Below the pieces are notes generated by a model that worked only from the letters and a program-made list of their open reading frames with translations, ran no database searches and was not told the DNA's origin. 64,000 bases of DNA, taken from assembly GCA_014075215.1 (NCBI GenBank), contig CP046177.1, positions 3,100,501 to 3,164,500 of the forward strand. Reading direction: 5' to 3'. This document shows, in pieces, positions 27,320 to 36,484 of this stretch (positions are counted from its first letter, which is position 1; every line of letters begins with the position of its first letter). Source of the DNA: Flavobacteriaceae bacterium (GTDB lineage Bacteria; Bacteroidota; Bacteroidia; Flavobacteriales; Flavobacteriaceae). A program made the translations under genes and the position numbers.

Positions 27320-28411
27320 ATTTCAGGACGGGTCACTCTTTGGAGTGGTTACGGTAATCTTTTTATTATTTAATATTTTGCCCGGAGATCCTGCAAGAAT
27401 GATGTTAGATCAAAGAGAAAACTCCGAACAGTTACAGAATATAAAAAAGAAATATGGTTTTGACCAGCCAAAAACGGTACAATATTTTTATTATTTAAAT
27501 GATATTTCTCCAATATCCTTTCACAGCAAAAACAACAAAGGCTATACAAATCTGGATAGCAAAGGTTATGTATACCATTCGCTTTTTTCAATAGGAAATA
27601 CCATTATAGTTTTTAAATACCCATATTTGAGAGCGTCTTATCAGAAGCATGGAAAACCGGTGTCGGAAATTATCTCGGAAACACTCCCCAATACAATAAT
27701 TTTAGCCGTTTTTGCTATTCTGATTGCATTCATATCAGGCATTATTTTAGGCATTTTGTCAGCTATTTTCAAAGACACATGGTTTGATCGTTGTATTGCA
27801 ATCATCAGTACATTGGGTATGAGTATGCCATCCTTTTTTTCAGCAATACTATTTGCGTGGTTATTTGGTTTTGTATTACATGAATATACCGGTTTGGAAA
27901 TGACAGGAAGCCTATATGTAGTAGATGATTTTGGAGAAGAGATATTTATTCAATGGAAGAATTTAATACTGCCTGCTATTGTTTTAGGTATCAGACCTTT
28001 AGCAGTGGTAGTACAATTGATGCGTAATTCACTATTAGAAACCTTAACACAAGATTATGTAAGAACAGCCAAAGCAAAAGGACTTAAGATGTATCAGGTG
28101 ATTAAAAATCATGCATTGAAAAATTCGTTAAACCCGGTTATCACTGCAATTTCAGGATGGTTTGCTTCTATGTTGGCCGGAGCTGTTTTTGTCGAGTATA
28201 TTTTTAATTGGAATGGTTTGGGAAAAGAAATTGTCGATGCACTGAATGCATTGGATTTGCCCGTAATTATGGGAAGTGTATTAGTCATTGCGGCGTTTTT
28301 TATCAGTATTACGATTTTAGTAGATATAGTTTATGGCTGGCTGGATCCCAGAATCCGATCGAAGTAAGTTAAAATGAGAGTAAAATGATAATCATTTAAA
28401 AAACAGACTAT

Positions 28412-28897
28412 ATGAGAAAAATAACTTTGGTACTTATGATCATCTTATCCGGTTGTATATCAGAACAACCTGTTGAGTTTTCGCCCGAAGCACTGGCAGA
28501 AAAGTTCATGACCATAGAAGGAAAAGAAGTAACAGCCCAAGACATTTTAGATACCTGCAAAGGGAAAAAAATGCTTATAGATATATGGGCTTCCTGGTGT
28601 GCGGATTGTATATCCGGGCTACCTGAGCTTAAAAAGCTTCAACGGGAAAACCCGGATGTAGCGTATGTATTTTTATCCTTAGACAAAAAGAAAGAAAGCT
28701 GGAAAAAAGGAATTAAAAAATATCAGATAGAAGGAGCACATTACTTTATGCCCAATGGAAACAAAGGAGCATTTGAAGATTTTTTAAATATTTCGTGGAT
28801 ACCGAGATATGTTGTGCTTGATGAAACAGGAAAGATAGCCTTATTTAAAGCAACTAAAATTACCGATAAAAAAATCATAGAGGCCCTGAAAAATTAG
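28412..28897 (+). CDS. Thioredoxin-like lipoprotein (TlpA type)
   Basis: A 161-residue lipoprotein with lipobox LSGC at residues 12-15. The thioredoxin fold carries the redox motif WASWCADC (about residues 61-68) after KKMLIDI, and the cis-Pro site ISWIPRYVV (about 130). It probably reduces disulfides in periplasmic or surface proteins, for example for cytochrome maturation. It lies 44 bases after the broken permease and just upstream of tpiA, whose promoter overlaps its stop region. Confidence 0.88.
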   Translation: MRKITLVLMIILSGCISEQPVEFSPEALAEKFMTIEGKEVTAQDILDTCKGKKMLIDIWASWCADCISGLPELKKLQRENPDVAYVFLSLDKKKESWKKGIKKYQIEGAHYFMPNGNKGAFEDFLNISWIPRYVVLDETGKIALFKATKITDKKIIEALKN

Positions 28898-28905
28898 TAT
28901 TTTTG
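28898..28905 (+). promoter_or_regulatory. -7 box of tpiA promoter
   Basis: TATTTTTG matches TAnnTTTG immediately after the stop of the thioredoxin-like gene and 22 bases before the tpiA start. It would drive the tpiA to clpS group. Confidence 0.5.
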
Positions 28906-28927
28906 CAGCCAAACTAAACTGTAACTT

Positions 28928-29683
28928 ATGGGAAAAAATATTGTTGCCGGAAATTGGAAAATGAATAACAATGTGACGGAAACATCAGCATTGATTGAGG
29001 ATTTAAAAATGGCTATTCGGGATTTTGATACAAATACCAGAGTCATTATATCACCTTCTTTTGTAAATCTGAATTTAGCAAGAGAGAATACAAAAAACAC
29101 TGTGATTGAAGTCGCCGCACAAAATATGCACCAGGCTAAGAATGGAGCTTATACTGGTGAAGTTTCTGCAAATATGCTAACCAATATCGGCATAAAATCC
29201 GTGATATTAGGGCATTCGGAAAGAAGAACTTATTTTAAGGAGGATGATATGTTGTTAACCCAAAAGGTAAAAGCAGCTTTAGAAAATCATTTAGAGGTTA
29301 TTTTTTGTTTTGGAGAACATTTGGAAGATAGAAAGTCTGGTAACCATTTTTCGGTTGTAGAAAGTCAATTAAAAAATACGGTATTCCATTTAGATGCAAA
29401 TGCGTGGAAAAATATAGTATTGGCATACGAGCCTGTTTGGGCAATTGGGACAGGAGAAACCGCAAGCCCGGAGCAGGCACAGGAAATGCATGCTTTTATC
29501 AGAGGTTTACTCAAAGAAGCTTATACAAATGAAGTAGCAGAAAACGTTTCTATTCTATATGGAGGGAGTGTCAAACCTGCAAATGCTGTGGAAATTTTTT
29601 CTAAAGAAGATGTGGACGGAGGACTAATTGGAGGCGCATCTTTGAATGCCGGCGACTTCACAGCCATCATAAAAGCAATATAG
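28928..29683 (+). CDS. tpiA: Triosephosphate isomerase
   Basis: Interconverts dihydroxyacetone phosphate and glyceraldehyde 3-phosphate. 251 residues. Catalytic residues are visible: Lys in GNWKMN (about 11), His in LGHSERR (about 96), Glu in AYEPVWAIGTG (about 168), with the phosphate-binding loop YGGSVKPAN (about 214). First gene of a close group followed after 1 base by the MGMT-like gene and then prmA. Confidence 0.97.
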   Translation: MGKNIVAGNWKMNNNVTETSALIEDLKMAIRDFDTNTRVIISPSFVNLNLARENTKNTVIEVAAQNMHQAKNGAYTGEVSANMLTNIGIKSVILGHSERRTYFKEDDMLLTQKVKAALENHLEVIFCFGEHLEDRKSGNHFSVVESQLKNTVFHLDANAWKNIVLAYEPVWAIGTGETASPEQAQEMHAFIRGLLKEAYTNEVAENVSILYGGSVKPANAVEIFSKEDVDGGLIGGASLNAGDFTAIIKAI

Positions 29684-29684
29684 C

Positions 29685-30095
29685 ATGGCTAAAAAAACGT
29701 GGTTGGAAAAATTTAATTCAAACAGGACATACGTAGTAAAGGTAATTGATACAAAGTTTGCCGATATGGAGGCAGGGGCGGTGATGTTTATTGCTACCCC
29801 TAAAATTATTGACAACTATATACAGCAGATCCCAAGCGGGGTAGCGGTAGATATAGTAACCATGCGGGAAGATTTGGCAAATGAATACGAAGCGGAAAAA
29901 ACCTGTCCGGTTACTACCGGTATCTTTTTAAGGATCGTATCTGAAGTTGCTTATGAGCAATATCAAAAAGGAACTTCCATAGATGATATTACCCCTTTTT
30001 GGAGAGTTGTAAATTCCAAAATGCCACTTGCAAAAAAGCTAGCTTGTGGTATTGAATTTATCAAAGAACAAAGGGAAAATGAAGGATTGCTATAA
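29685..30095 (+). CDS. MGMT-superfamily domain protein without active cysteine motif
   Basis: A 136-residue protein resembling the DNA-binding domain of O6-alkylguanine transferases: SGVAVDIVTMREDLANEYEA as recognition-helix region and CPVTTGIFLRIVSEV where the family has its Pro-Cys-His-Arg site. Here the PCHR motif is absent, though a Cys precedes Pro. ITPFWRVV matches the conserved W-R-V end. Similar proteins are annotated as MGMT family in many bacteria. It may bind alkylated or other damaged DNA like ATL proteins; this is inference. It overlaps the prmA start by one base. Confidence 0.65.
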   Translation: MAKKTWLEKFNSNRTYVVKVIDTKFADMEAGAVMFIATPKIIDNYIQQIPSGVAVDIVTMREDLANEYEAEKTCPVTTGIFLRIVSEVAYEQYQKGTSIDDITPFWRVVNSKMPLAKKLACGIEFIKEQRENEGLL

Positions 30096-30924
30096 TGGAT
30101 GCTACCTATATAGCATATGATTTTGAGATACAACCGAGAGCACCGGGAACAGAAATACTAATAGCGCAATTAGGATTTGTTGGTTTTGAAAGTTTTGTAG
30201 AAACAGAAAGAGGAGTTACTGCATATATTCAAAAAACAATGTGGAATGAAACTATTTTGGAAGACATGTTTGTATTGTATTCCAAAGAGTTTGCTATTAC
30301 TTATGGTTATAAAGAAGTACCGAAAACGAATTGGAATACCGAATGGGAAAAGAATTTTAACCCCATTGAAGTAGATAATAAAGTGAGTATTCGAGCACCA
30401 TTTCATGAGAAACCTTACGACCTTATGTACGATATTGTAATAGCACCTAAAATGAGTTTTGGTACGGGCCATCATGAAACCACCCATATGATGATACAGC
30501 ATGTATTACAATTGGATTTGAAGGATAAAAAAGTGTTAGATATGGGTTGTGGAACCGGAATTTTAGCGATTTTTTCGGAAATGAAGGGAGCAAAAACAGT
30601 AGATGCTATTGATATTGACCCTTGTGGTGTTATGAGAATTCACTTGAAAATATAAGGAGAAATAACTGCCGGTACATTTCGGTTTATAAAGGAGATGCTT
30701 CATTATTAGGGAGTAAAAAATACGAGCTAATCATCGCAAATATCAATAGAAATATATTACTCTCCGATATGAAAACTTACACAAATTGCCTGGAAGGAAA
30801 TGGAGTGTTATTATTGAGCGGGTTTTATAAAAAAGATATTCCCATATTGGATGCCGAAGTATCAAAATATGGCTTATTACTGGAAAATAATAACTGGATA
30901 GCATTAAAATATGTAAAAAATTAA
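30095..30924 (+). pseudogene. prmA: Ribosomal protein L11 methyltransferase, 2-base frameshift
   Basis: The 5' part encodes the N-terminal domain and the SAM site LDMGCGTGILAIFSEMKGA, then DAIDIDP. It leaves frame at 30621-30630 (CTTGTGGTGT); deleting one GT gives D-P-W-C-Y-E-N-S-L-E-N, the conserved PrmA sequence. The second part runs to 30924 with LIIANINRNILL (NINR motif). The repaired 275-residue protein is the normal PrmA size and would trimethylate L11. Unrepaired, translation stops at 30655 without the catalytic core. prmA is not essential in bacteria studied, so true loss is possible. Confidence 0.9.
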
Positions 30925-30950
30925 AAATTCTTTTATAACTTAGCTGCCGT

Positions 30951-31226
30951 ATGAGCACTAAAGAAAAGATAGAGGAAGATATTGATGTATTAGAAAAAGA
31001 AGTGCATCAACATGAAATTATTCTGTATAATGATGACGTAAATACTTTTGATTTCGTTATTGGTTCTTTAATCGATGTTTGTGAACATACAATGAAGCAA
31101 GCAGAACAATGTACCTGGTTGGTACATTATAAAGGAAAATGTACTGTAAAAACAGGTGAATATAAAGATTTAAAACCACGTTGCTCAAAGCTATTGAGTT
31201 TAGGTTTATCCGCTGAATTGGTGTAA
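30951..31226 (+). CDS. clpS: ClpS adaptor protein
   Basis: Hands N-degron substrates to ClpAP. 91 residues with the core HEIILYNDDVNTFDFVIGSL (binding pocket Asn-Asp-Asp) at about residues 22-41 and EQCTWLVHYKGKCTVKTG at 62-79. Follows prmA by 26 bases, the usual order in flavobacteria. Confidence 0.95.
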   Translation: MSTKEKIEEDIDVLEKEVHQHEIILYNDDVNTFDFVIGSLIDVCEHTMKQAEQCTWLVHYKGKCTVKTGEYKDLKPRCSKLLSLGLSAELV

Positions 31227-31227
31227 T

Positions 31228-31500
31228 ATGGAAAGTATTCTTAAATATTACGAATTTTCTCCTTTTATAAAAGATACCTCTCAGACATTTGGTAAAAATG
31301 AGATATCTTATTTTGAGTTAAATACAACTCATTTTTTGATTTTCGAAAAAGACGGAGATGAATATAATTTGTATATTTCCAAATTCAAAAATGAAAAAGA
31401 AATAGGAAAAAAGCCCCCTGAAATTATAGAATTACTTGTAAAGAGCTATGACAAATCTAATTCGAAACATCGGGTAGCTATTAGAAAATATATAGGGTAA
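31228..31500 (+). CDS. Hypothetical protein
   Basis: 90 residues, one base after clpS, thus co-transcribed. Acidic and basic in turns, with alternating strands (YFELNTTHFLIFEKDGDEYNLYISKF) and a basic C-terminal helix. No known domain; no signal peptide. Could be a small immunity- or folding-type protein but nothing supports a specific role. Confidence 0.6.
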   Translation: MESILKYYEFSPFIKDTSQTFGKNEISYFELNTTHFLIFEKDGDEYNLYISKFKNEKEIGKKPPEIIELLVKSYDKSNSKHRVAIRKYIG

Positions 31501-31580
31501 AAGTTAAATGATTGTATTGAAATCGTTTACGCTTTTTGGCTGTAAGCGAAAACGGCAGTTTTTTTAACAGATTAAAAAGA

Positions 31581-31637
31581 GAGACCTTTGCCAAATCAAT
31601 TTCAATACGGAATATATCACTATTTTGCAAAGGTCTC
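31581..31637. repeat. Inverted-repeat element, family 1, copy B (57 bp)
   Basis: GAGACCTTTGC and GCAAAGGTCTC are perfect 11-bp terminal repeats. The interior equals the last 45 bases of copy A; 106 bases are missing, joined at a GC shared by both edges. It lies 26 bases upstream of the AraC-type gene. Confidence 0.85.
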
Positions 31638-31663
31638 AAGATATAAATTTAAAGTTATATAGT

Positions 31664-32732
31664 ATGGATGTATTTTATGAGTTAATACCAATATTAGATA
31701 TTTTTTTTACGGGAATTTGTATTTTTCTAACCCTGTACTTAGGAATTAAAGGTATTTATAAAAAATCCGTTTTTAATTTAGTAATCGCCGCGGGGCTATT
31801 CAACTTTGCAATAGATTTTATCATTTCTGTTTTAGAAGGAGAAGGTAAGAGTTTTATTTTTCCAAACGTTTATAAAATCACAATATTAATTTTATTGATG
31901 TATACTCATTTTTTAGCAAATCAAAAAATTACGTTGAAGCTGATTTTGATATCTATTTTAGGTTTTATAGGGTTAATCACATACTTTATAATTCCTGATG
32001 ATATACCGGAATCAATTGATGTTGTTATTTGGATAATTACCATGGTGATAGATATATCTTTACTATGCGTAGCACTAGCCAATTTAACGAGTTATCAAAA
32101 CCAAATAAAAAGATATTATTCTTCAATAAGTAAAAAGAGCCTCCACGGATTAAGGTTGGTCATCTACATTTTTATTTTTTTTTGTGCAACATACCTCATA
32201 GGTGAAATCAGCTTTTCATATATGGAAGTAACAGGGTCGGAAATAATACCTTCTTCTTATACCTATTTTTCAATTGTTTATTTAGGAGTTTTTGCCTTAA
32301 ATAATCAATTTCATTTATTAGAATTATCAACAGTTTTTAAAGAATTAAAACAAGTCAGGTTAGAAAATGTTGGTATGAATAATGCAGTAGATACATTTTT
32401 TTTTTGATGAAATAAAACAACTGATAAAAGAGCAAAAACTATTTCTTGATCCTGATTTTTCATTAAAGGATCTGGTAGAAAAACTCAATTCTACAACTAA
32501 AAAAATTTCACAAACCATTAATTATTTTTCAGGATCTAATTTTTACACGTTGATCAATTATTATAGGGTAGCACATTTTAAAAAATTACTTTTGGAAAAT
32601 AAAAAAATCGAAATGAACATTGATGAACTGATCAAAGATTGCGGGTTCAAATCAAAATCTACTTTTTACAGCCATTTCAAAAAAGATGAAGGCTGTACCC
32701 TATCCGAATACATGGAGAATATCACCCGGTAA
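31664..32732 (+). pseudogene. Membrane-bound AraC-family regulator, frameshift in T run
   Basis: N-terminal part (from ATG 31664) has seven hydrophobic segments (residues about 7-220), as in 7TM-sensor AraC regulators. The frame fails in ten consecutive T (32396-32405); nine T give D-T-F-F-F-D-E-I and a 355-residue protein. Its C-terminal HTH_18 domain includes SLKDLVEKLNSTTKKISQTI and DELIKDCGFKSKSTFYSHFK. It would sense a signal at the membrane and bind DNA. As sequenced, sensor and DNA-binding parts are separate. The T run could also be bridged by polymerase slippage. Confidence 0.8.
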
Positions 32733-32851
32733 ATAAATGTGCCAGAAAATTTGTAGTAAAACAGGTATAGTTCATACTTTAATAGCTCTGTAGCGTTAAA
32801 TATTAAATTATTTTTTTACCTTACAAACATTAAAAAATGTAAAGATAACTT

Positions 32852-34180
32852 ATGAAGAAATTAGCATTGCACTGGAAGATACTGATCGGGATGATTTTAG
32901 GAGTCATCTTTGGAATTATTATGTTGCAGGTAAGTTCGGGAGAAAAATTTGTAGCAGATTGGATTAAGCCTTTGGGCGATATTTTTGTAAGAATGTTAAA
33001 GCTGATTGCCGTACCTCTTATTTTAGCATCACTGATAAAAGGAATTTCAGACTTAAAAAATATTTCCAAGTTTAAAAGAATGGGGCTCCGCACTATTGGA
33101 ATCTATATTGTTACTACGGTGATTGCAATTTCCATAGGATTAATAATGGTAAACGCGCTTACACCGGGCAAAGGAATTTCACAGGAAACAGTTGTTAAAT
33201 TAAAAGAAAAATATGCCACCAATAAAAAAATTCAGGAGCGAATGGCTGAGGCCGGAGATCAGAAACAAAGCGGCCCTTTACAATTTGTTGTAGATATGGT
33301 ACCGGATAATGTGTTTAAGGCAATGAGTGAAAACAAATCTATGTTGCAGGTAATTTTCTTTACTATACTGTTGGGGATTAGTTTATTACTCATCCCGGAA
33401 GAAAAAGCAAAACCGCTAAAAAATATTTTTGACTCACTCAATGATGTCGTCTTAAAAATTGTGGATCTTATTATGTTATTGGCCCCGTATGCTGTTTTTG
33501 CACTCCTTGCTACGGTTGTAGTGACTGCGGAAGATCCGGATATTCTGTTTGCGTTATTAAAATATGCGGGAGTGGTGGTAGCCGGCTTACTATTAATGGT
33601 TGTATTTTATGCCGTTTTAGTTAGTATATATGCAAAAAAATCGCCATTTTGGTTTTTAACACAAATAGCACCGGCACAGTTATTGGCATTTTCTACAAGT
33701 TCCAGTGCAGCTACTTTACCGGTAACTATGGAACGGGTGGAAGAACATATTGGAGTAGACAAAGAAGTATCCAGTTTTGTACTTCCGGTAGGCGCAACTA
33801 TTAATATGGATGGAACCAGTTTGTACCAGGCAGTTGCCGCAGTATTTATTTTACAGGTTTTATGGCCGGAAGGAATGGTATTTAGCAATCAATTAACTAT
33901 TGTTTTAACAGCCTTATTAGCATCTATAGGCTCTGCTGCCGTTCCCGGAGCGGGTATGGTGATGTTGGTTATTGTACTGGATAGTATTGGTTTTCCCGCA
34001 GATTTATTGCCCATAGGATTGGCATTGATCTTTGCAGTGGACAGGCCTTTGGACATGTGTAGAACAGTAATTAATGTTACAGGAGATGCTACGGTTTCTA
34101 TGGTCGTGGCAAAATCATTCGATAAATTGCACGATCCGCAACCCAAAGAATGGGATGATAATTATGATAAAGTAAAATAA
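32852..34180 (+). CDS. Dicarboxylate/amino acid:cation symporter
   Basis: A 442-residue DAACS-family carrier (GltP/DctA-like) importing C4-dicarboxylates, glutamate or aspartate with H+ or Na+. Conserved sites: serine-rich hairpin STSSSAATLPVTME at about residue 283, VLPVGATINMDGTSLYQ at about 310 (TINMDGT), SIGSAAVPGAGMVML at about 362, and DRPLDMCRTVINVTGD at about 400. Eight membrane segments plus two hairpins. 20 bases separate it from the ATP-grasp gene, so the two are likely one transcript. Confidence 0.92.
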   Translation: MKKLALHWKILIGMILGVIFGIIMLQVSSGEKFVADWIKPLGDIFVRMLKLIAVPLILASLIKGISDLKNISKFKRMGLRTIGIYIVTTVIAISIGLIMVNALTPGKGISQETVVKLKEKYATNKKIQERMAEAGDQKQSGPLQFVVDMVPDNVFKAMSENKSMLQVIFFTILLGISLLLIPEEKAKPLKNIFDSLNDVVLKIVDLIMLLAPYAVFALLATVVVTAEDPDILFALLKYAGVVVAGLLLMVVFYAVLVSIYAKKSPFWFLTQIAPAQLLAFSTSSSAATLPVTMERVEEHIGVDKEVSSFVLPVGATINMDGTSLYQAVAAVFILQVLWPEGMVFSNQLTIVLTALLASIGSAAVPGAGMVMLVIVLDSIGFPADLLPIGLALIFAVDRPLDMCRTVINVTGDATVSMVVAKSFDKLHDPQPKEWDDNYDKVK

Positions 34181-34200
34181 CATCCAATAACCATTAAAAA

Positions 34201-35235
34201 ATGAATGTATGCTTTTTAATGTATCCCTGGGAGCATATCAAATCCCCGGAAAATGATACTTCATTAACCTTAATTCATGAATGTGTAAAAAGAAGCCATG
34301 GGGTTGCTGTTTGCAGCCCTTCTAATTTAACTATCAGGAACAGTGTTACCAATGCGTTTTGTACTATTATTAACAGAATGGAAAAAGTCCCTGCCAGTAT
34401 AAAATCATTTTATAAAAAAGCTACTACCCGGGAAGAAATGCTTCCTTTGGCAGGATTTGATGTAATTTTTATGAGGGCAGAACCGCCTCTGGATCCACTC
34501 ATGTTAAACTTCTTGGACTCTGTAAAAGATGATGTTTTTATTATTAACTCCGTTAGAGGCATGCGGGAGGCAAACAATAAACTCTATACAGCAGTATTTG
34601 AAGACCCGAATAATGAAATTATTCCCGTAACACACGTATCAAAAAATAAAGATTATCTGGTGCGGATGGTTGAAGAATCTACTGCTGATAAAATGATCTT
34701 AAAACCATTAAACGGCTTTGGTGGCTCCGGGGTGATTTTAATTGAAAAGTCTGCTATGGGAAATATCAACTCATTACTGGATTTCTATATCAATAAAGGA
34801 GATGGAACTTCAGATTATGTAATACTACAAGAATATATTGAAGGAGCAGATCGTGGAGATGTTCGGATATTGCTTTTAAATGGTTTGCCTATTGGAGCTA
34901 TGAAAAGAATTCCCAGTGATAAAGATCACCGTTCCAATGTGTCGGCCGGCGGTACGGTGGCAAAGCATAAATTAACCCGGGAAGAAAAGGAATTGTGTAG
35001 AAAAATTGGCCCAAAATTAGTTAGCGACGGTTTGTATTTTGTTGGGATTGATGTTATTGGAGGTAAACTGGTTGAAGTAAATGTAATGAGTCCGGGTGGA
35101 ATTACCTATATAAATAAAGTATATAAAACCCGGATTCAGGAAAAAGTAGTAGATTTTATAGAACGCAAATTTTTGGAAAGAAACGCTGCTTTTATCAGAA
35201 AAACAGACTTAAAAAGAGTAGTAAGAGATGCTTGA
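34201..35235 (+). CDS. ATP-grasp ligase, glutathione-synthetase-like
   Basis: A 344-residue protein with the GshB layout: substrate N-domain (FLMYPWEHIKSPENDTS; DVIFMRAEPPLD), ATP-grasp with ILKPLNGFGGSGVILI (about 161-176), YVILQEYIEGADRGDVRILL (about 205-224), RSNVSAGGTV, and Mg2+ site GKLVEVNVMSPGGI. It would join an amino acid or peptide amine to a carboxylate using ATP. Flavobacteria often lack a canonical glutathione pathway (no gshA here), so the substrate is open. Followed by the amidohydrolase and metallopeptidase-like genes. Confidence 0.85.
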   Translation: MNVCFLMYPWEHIKSPENDTSLTLIHECVKRSHGVAVCSPSNLTIRNSVTNAFCTIINRMEKVPASIKSFYKKATTREEMLPLAGFDVIFMRAEPPLDPLMLNFLDSVKDDVFIINSVRGMREANNKLYTAVFEDPNNEIIPVTHVSKNKDYLVRMVEESTADKMILKPLNGFGGSGVILIEKSAMGNINSLLDFYINKGDGTSDYVILQEYIEGADRGDVRILLLNGLPIGAMKRIPSDKDHRSNVSAGGTVAKHKLTREEKELCRKIGPKLVSDGLYFVGIDVIGGKLVEVNVMSPGGITYINKVYKTRIQEKVVDFIERKFLERNAAFIRKTDLKRVVRDA

Positions 35236-35309
35236 TATTGTATATCAAACAGCAACTAAAGTAGTCGGGCTGTCAGTTTAAGAAAAATGAATATATTTCC
35301 AAAAAACTT

Positions 35310-36140
35310 ATGGTAAAATTATCCATACAAGAGATTTTAGAAAAAATTCATGCTGCACAGCTTTTTGAAGCAGTTGTCGAAGATTACTCTTTTACTATTA
35401 AAATTGAGGAGTATGTTCCTTATGTATGTGCTGCCATACATGACGGTCATCAATTTAGAAAGGAATTATGGAGTCATTGTAAACATACGGAGTATGAGCG
35501 TTGGTATGAAGAAGACCCTGCTACCAAAGAAATGATAAAAACACATCCGATTGTTATTTCGGGAATGGATTCCAGGTTTGAATACGACTTAAACAGAGCA
35601 CCCGAAAATGCAATTTATGAAGATGCATGGGGAAAACAGTTGTGGTACACACCGCTGTCAAACAAAATGAAAGAAAAAAGCCTTGCCAAACATATCCGTT
35701 TTTATGAGGTTGTACATACATTGATTTCAAAAATAGAACATATATTTGGTGTATGTGTTGTGTATGACATGCATAGTTACAATTGGAAACGATGGAACAG
35801 GGAAGTCCCTGTTTGGAATTTAGGAACCGCTAATGTAGATAAACATCGTTTTGAAGAAGATATTGAATCCTGGTGTATTATTTTGGGTAAGATGCATCTG
35901 CCCAATACGATAAAATCAACCGCAAGGATCAACGATACGTTTCAGGGAAATGGTTATTTTTTGAGATATATCGGTAAAAGTTTCAATAATACCCTTGTAT
36001 TGGCAACAGAAATTGCAAAAATATATTGCGATGAGTTGGCACAGATCCTCTATCCGGAAGTTATTGATGTCGTGGAAAAGTATTTAAAAACCGAATTAAA
36101 AAAACATGCGACGGCATTTTATGAACGCCATAAAGGATAA
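35310..36140 (+). CDS. N-formylglutamate amidohydrolase-family protein
   Basis: 276 residues with the FGase fold: VCAAIHDGHQFRKEL (metal ligands), GMDSRFEYDLNRAPE (Asp/Glu and Arg), VVYDMHSYNWKR (metal-binding D-x-H-S) and ATARINDTFQGNGYFLR-like C-terminal site (TARINDTFQGNGYFLRYIG). The family removes formyl groups from N-formylglutamate, but members next to an ATP-grasp and a DUF1704 gene probably act on another N-acyl amino acid or peptide. 74 bases after the ATP-grasp gene. Confidence 0.82.
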   Translation: MVKLSIQEILEKIHAAQLFEAVVEDYSFTIKIEEYVPYVCAAIHDGHQFRKELWSHCKHTEYERWYEEDPATKEMIKTHPIVISGMDSRFEYDLNRAPENAIYEDAWGKQLWYTPLSNKMKEKSLAKHIRFYEVVHTLISKIEHIFGVCVVYDMHSYNWKRWNREVPVWNLGTANVDKHRFEEDIESWCIILGKMHLPNTIKSTARINDTFQGNGYFLRYIGKSFNNTLVLATEIAKIYCDELAQILYPEVIDVVEKYLKTELKKHATAFYERHKG

Positions 36141-36183
36141 TGATGTGGTATGAACTTACTATTTTACTCAAAAATTGATTAAT

Positions 36184-36444
36184 ATGGAGATTTCAATTCG
36201 CAAAGCACAATATAAAAGCGATTATAAAATACATATACAATTTTCAGATGAAGTTGAACGTACAATAGACTTTGCTTTTTTTCTGTCAAAATCGTTAAAC
36301 CCTATGACAAGAAAGTATTTGGACAAAAAGGAATTTTTAAATTTTAAAGTTGAATATGGCGATTTAATATGGAATGATTATGAAATGTGTTTTCCGATTT
36401 GGGATTTGTATACTGGAGAAATCATACACCACAATAAAATATAA
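36184..36444 (+). CDS. DUF2442 protein
   Basis: 86 residues from ATG 36184 (a TTG nine bases upstream is also in frame). The order of basic N-terminal strand, IDFAFFLSKSLNP, YLDKKEFLNFKVEYGDLIWNDYEMCFPI and WDLYTG is the DUF2442 pattern (Val-x-x-Gly-x-x-Ile-x-Trp). Such proteins commonly pair with DUF4160 in toxin-antitoxin-like loci, but no partner is present. It interrupts the ATP-grasp group and may be a stray gene. Confidence 0.7.
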   Translation: MEISIRKAQYKSDYKIHIQFSDEVERTIDFAFFLSKSLNPMTRKYLDKKEFLNFKVEYGDLIWNDYEMCFPIWDLYTGEIIHHNKI

Positions 36445-36484
36445 ACTGTCTTAAAATACAGTTTTTACTTGACCGATAAAAACA

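Larger units (their letters stand above)
26026..27335 (-). mobile_element. IS3-family insertion sequence, 1,310 bp
   Basis: Ends are TGTCTCGTCCTAAAA at 26026 and the complement TGACCCGTCCTGAAA at 27335 (imperfect inverted repeats, 5'-TG...CA-3'). A 3-bp target duplication CTC flanks it (26023-26025, 27336-27338). Both reading frames run on the minus strand. It splits an ABC permease gene, and the exact target can be rebuilt, implying a young insertion. Confidence 0.9.
25978..28367 (+). pseudogene. Dipeptide-type ABC transporter permease split by IS3
   Basis: The 5' piece (25978-26025) encodes MLQYILNKIFYSFLTL; after the IS3 element the frame resumes at 27339 with FGVVTVIFLLFNILPGDPAR. Removing 26026-27335 and one CTC copy restores a 358-residue DppB/OppB-like permease. 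It has about six membrane helices and the EAA-like loop (SLLETLTQDYVRTAKAKGL, then NHALKNSLNPVITAI) that docks the ATPase. It would import oligopeptides or similar solutes. As interrupted, only an N-terminally altered product could be made. The partner permease and ATPase genes are not next to it. Confidence 0.88.
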
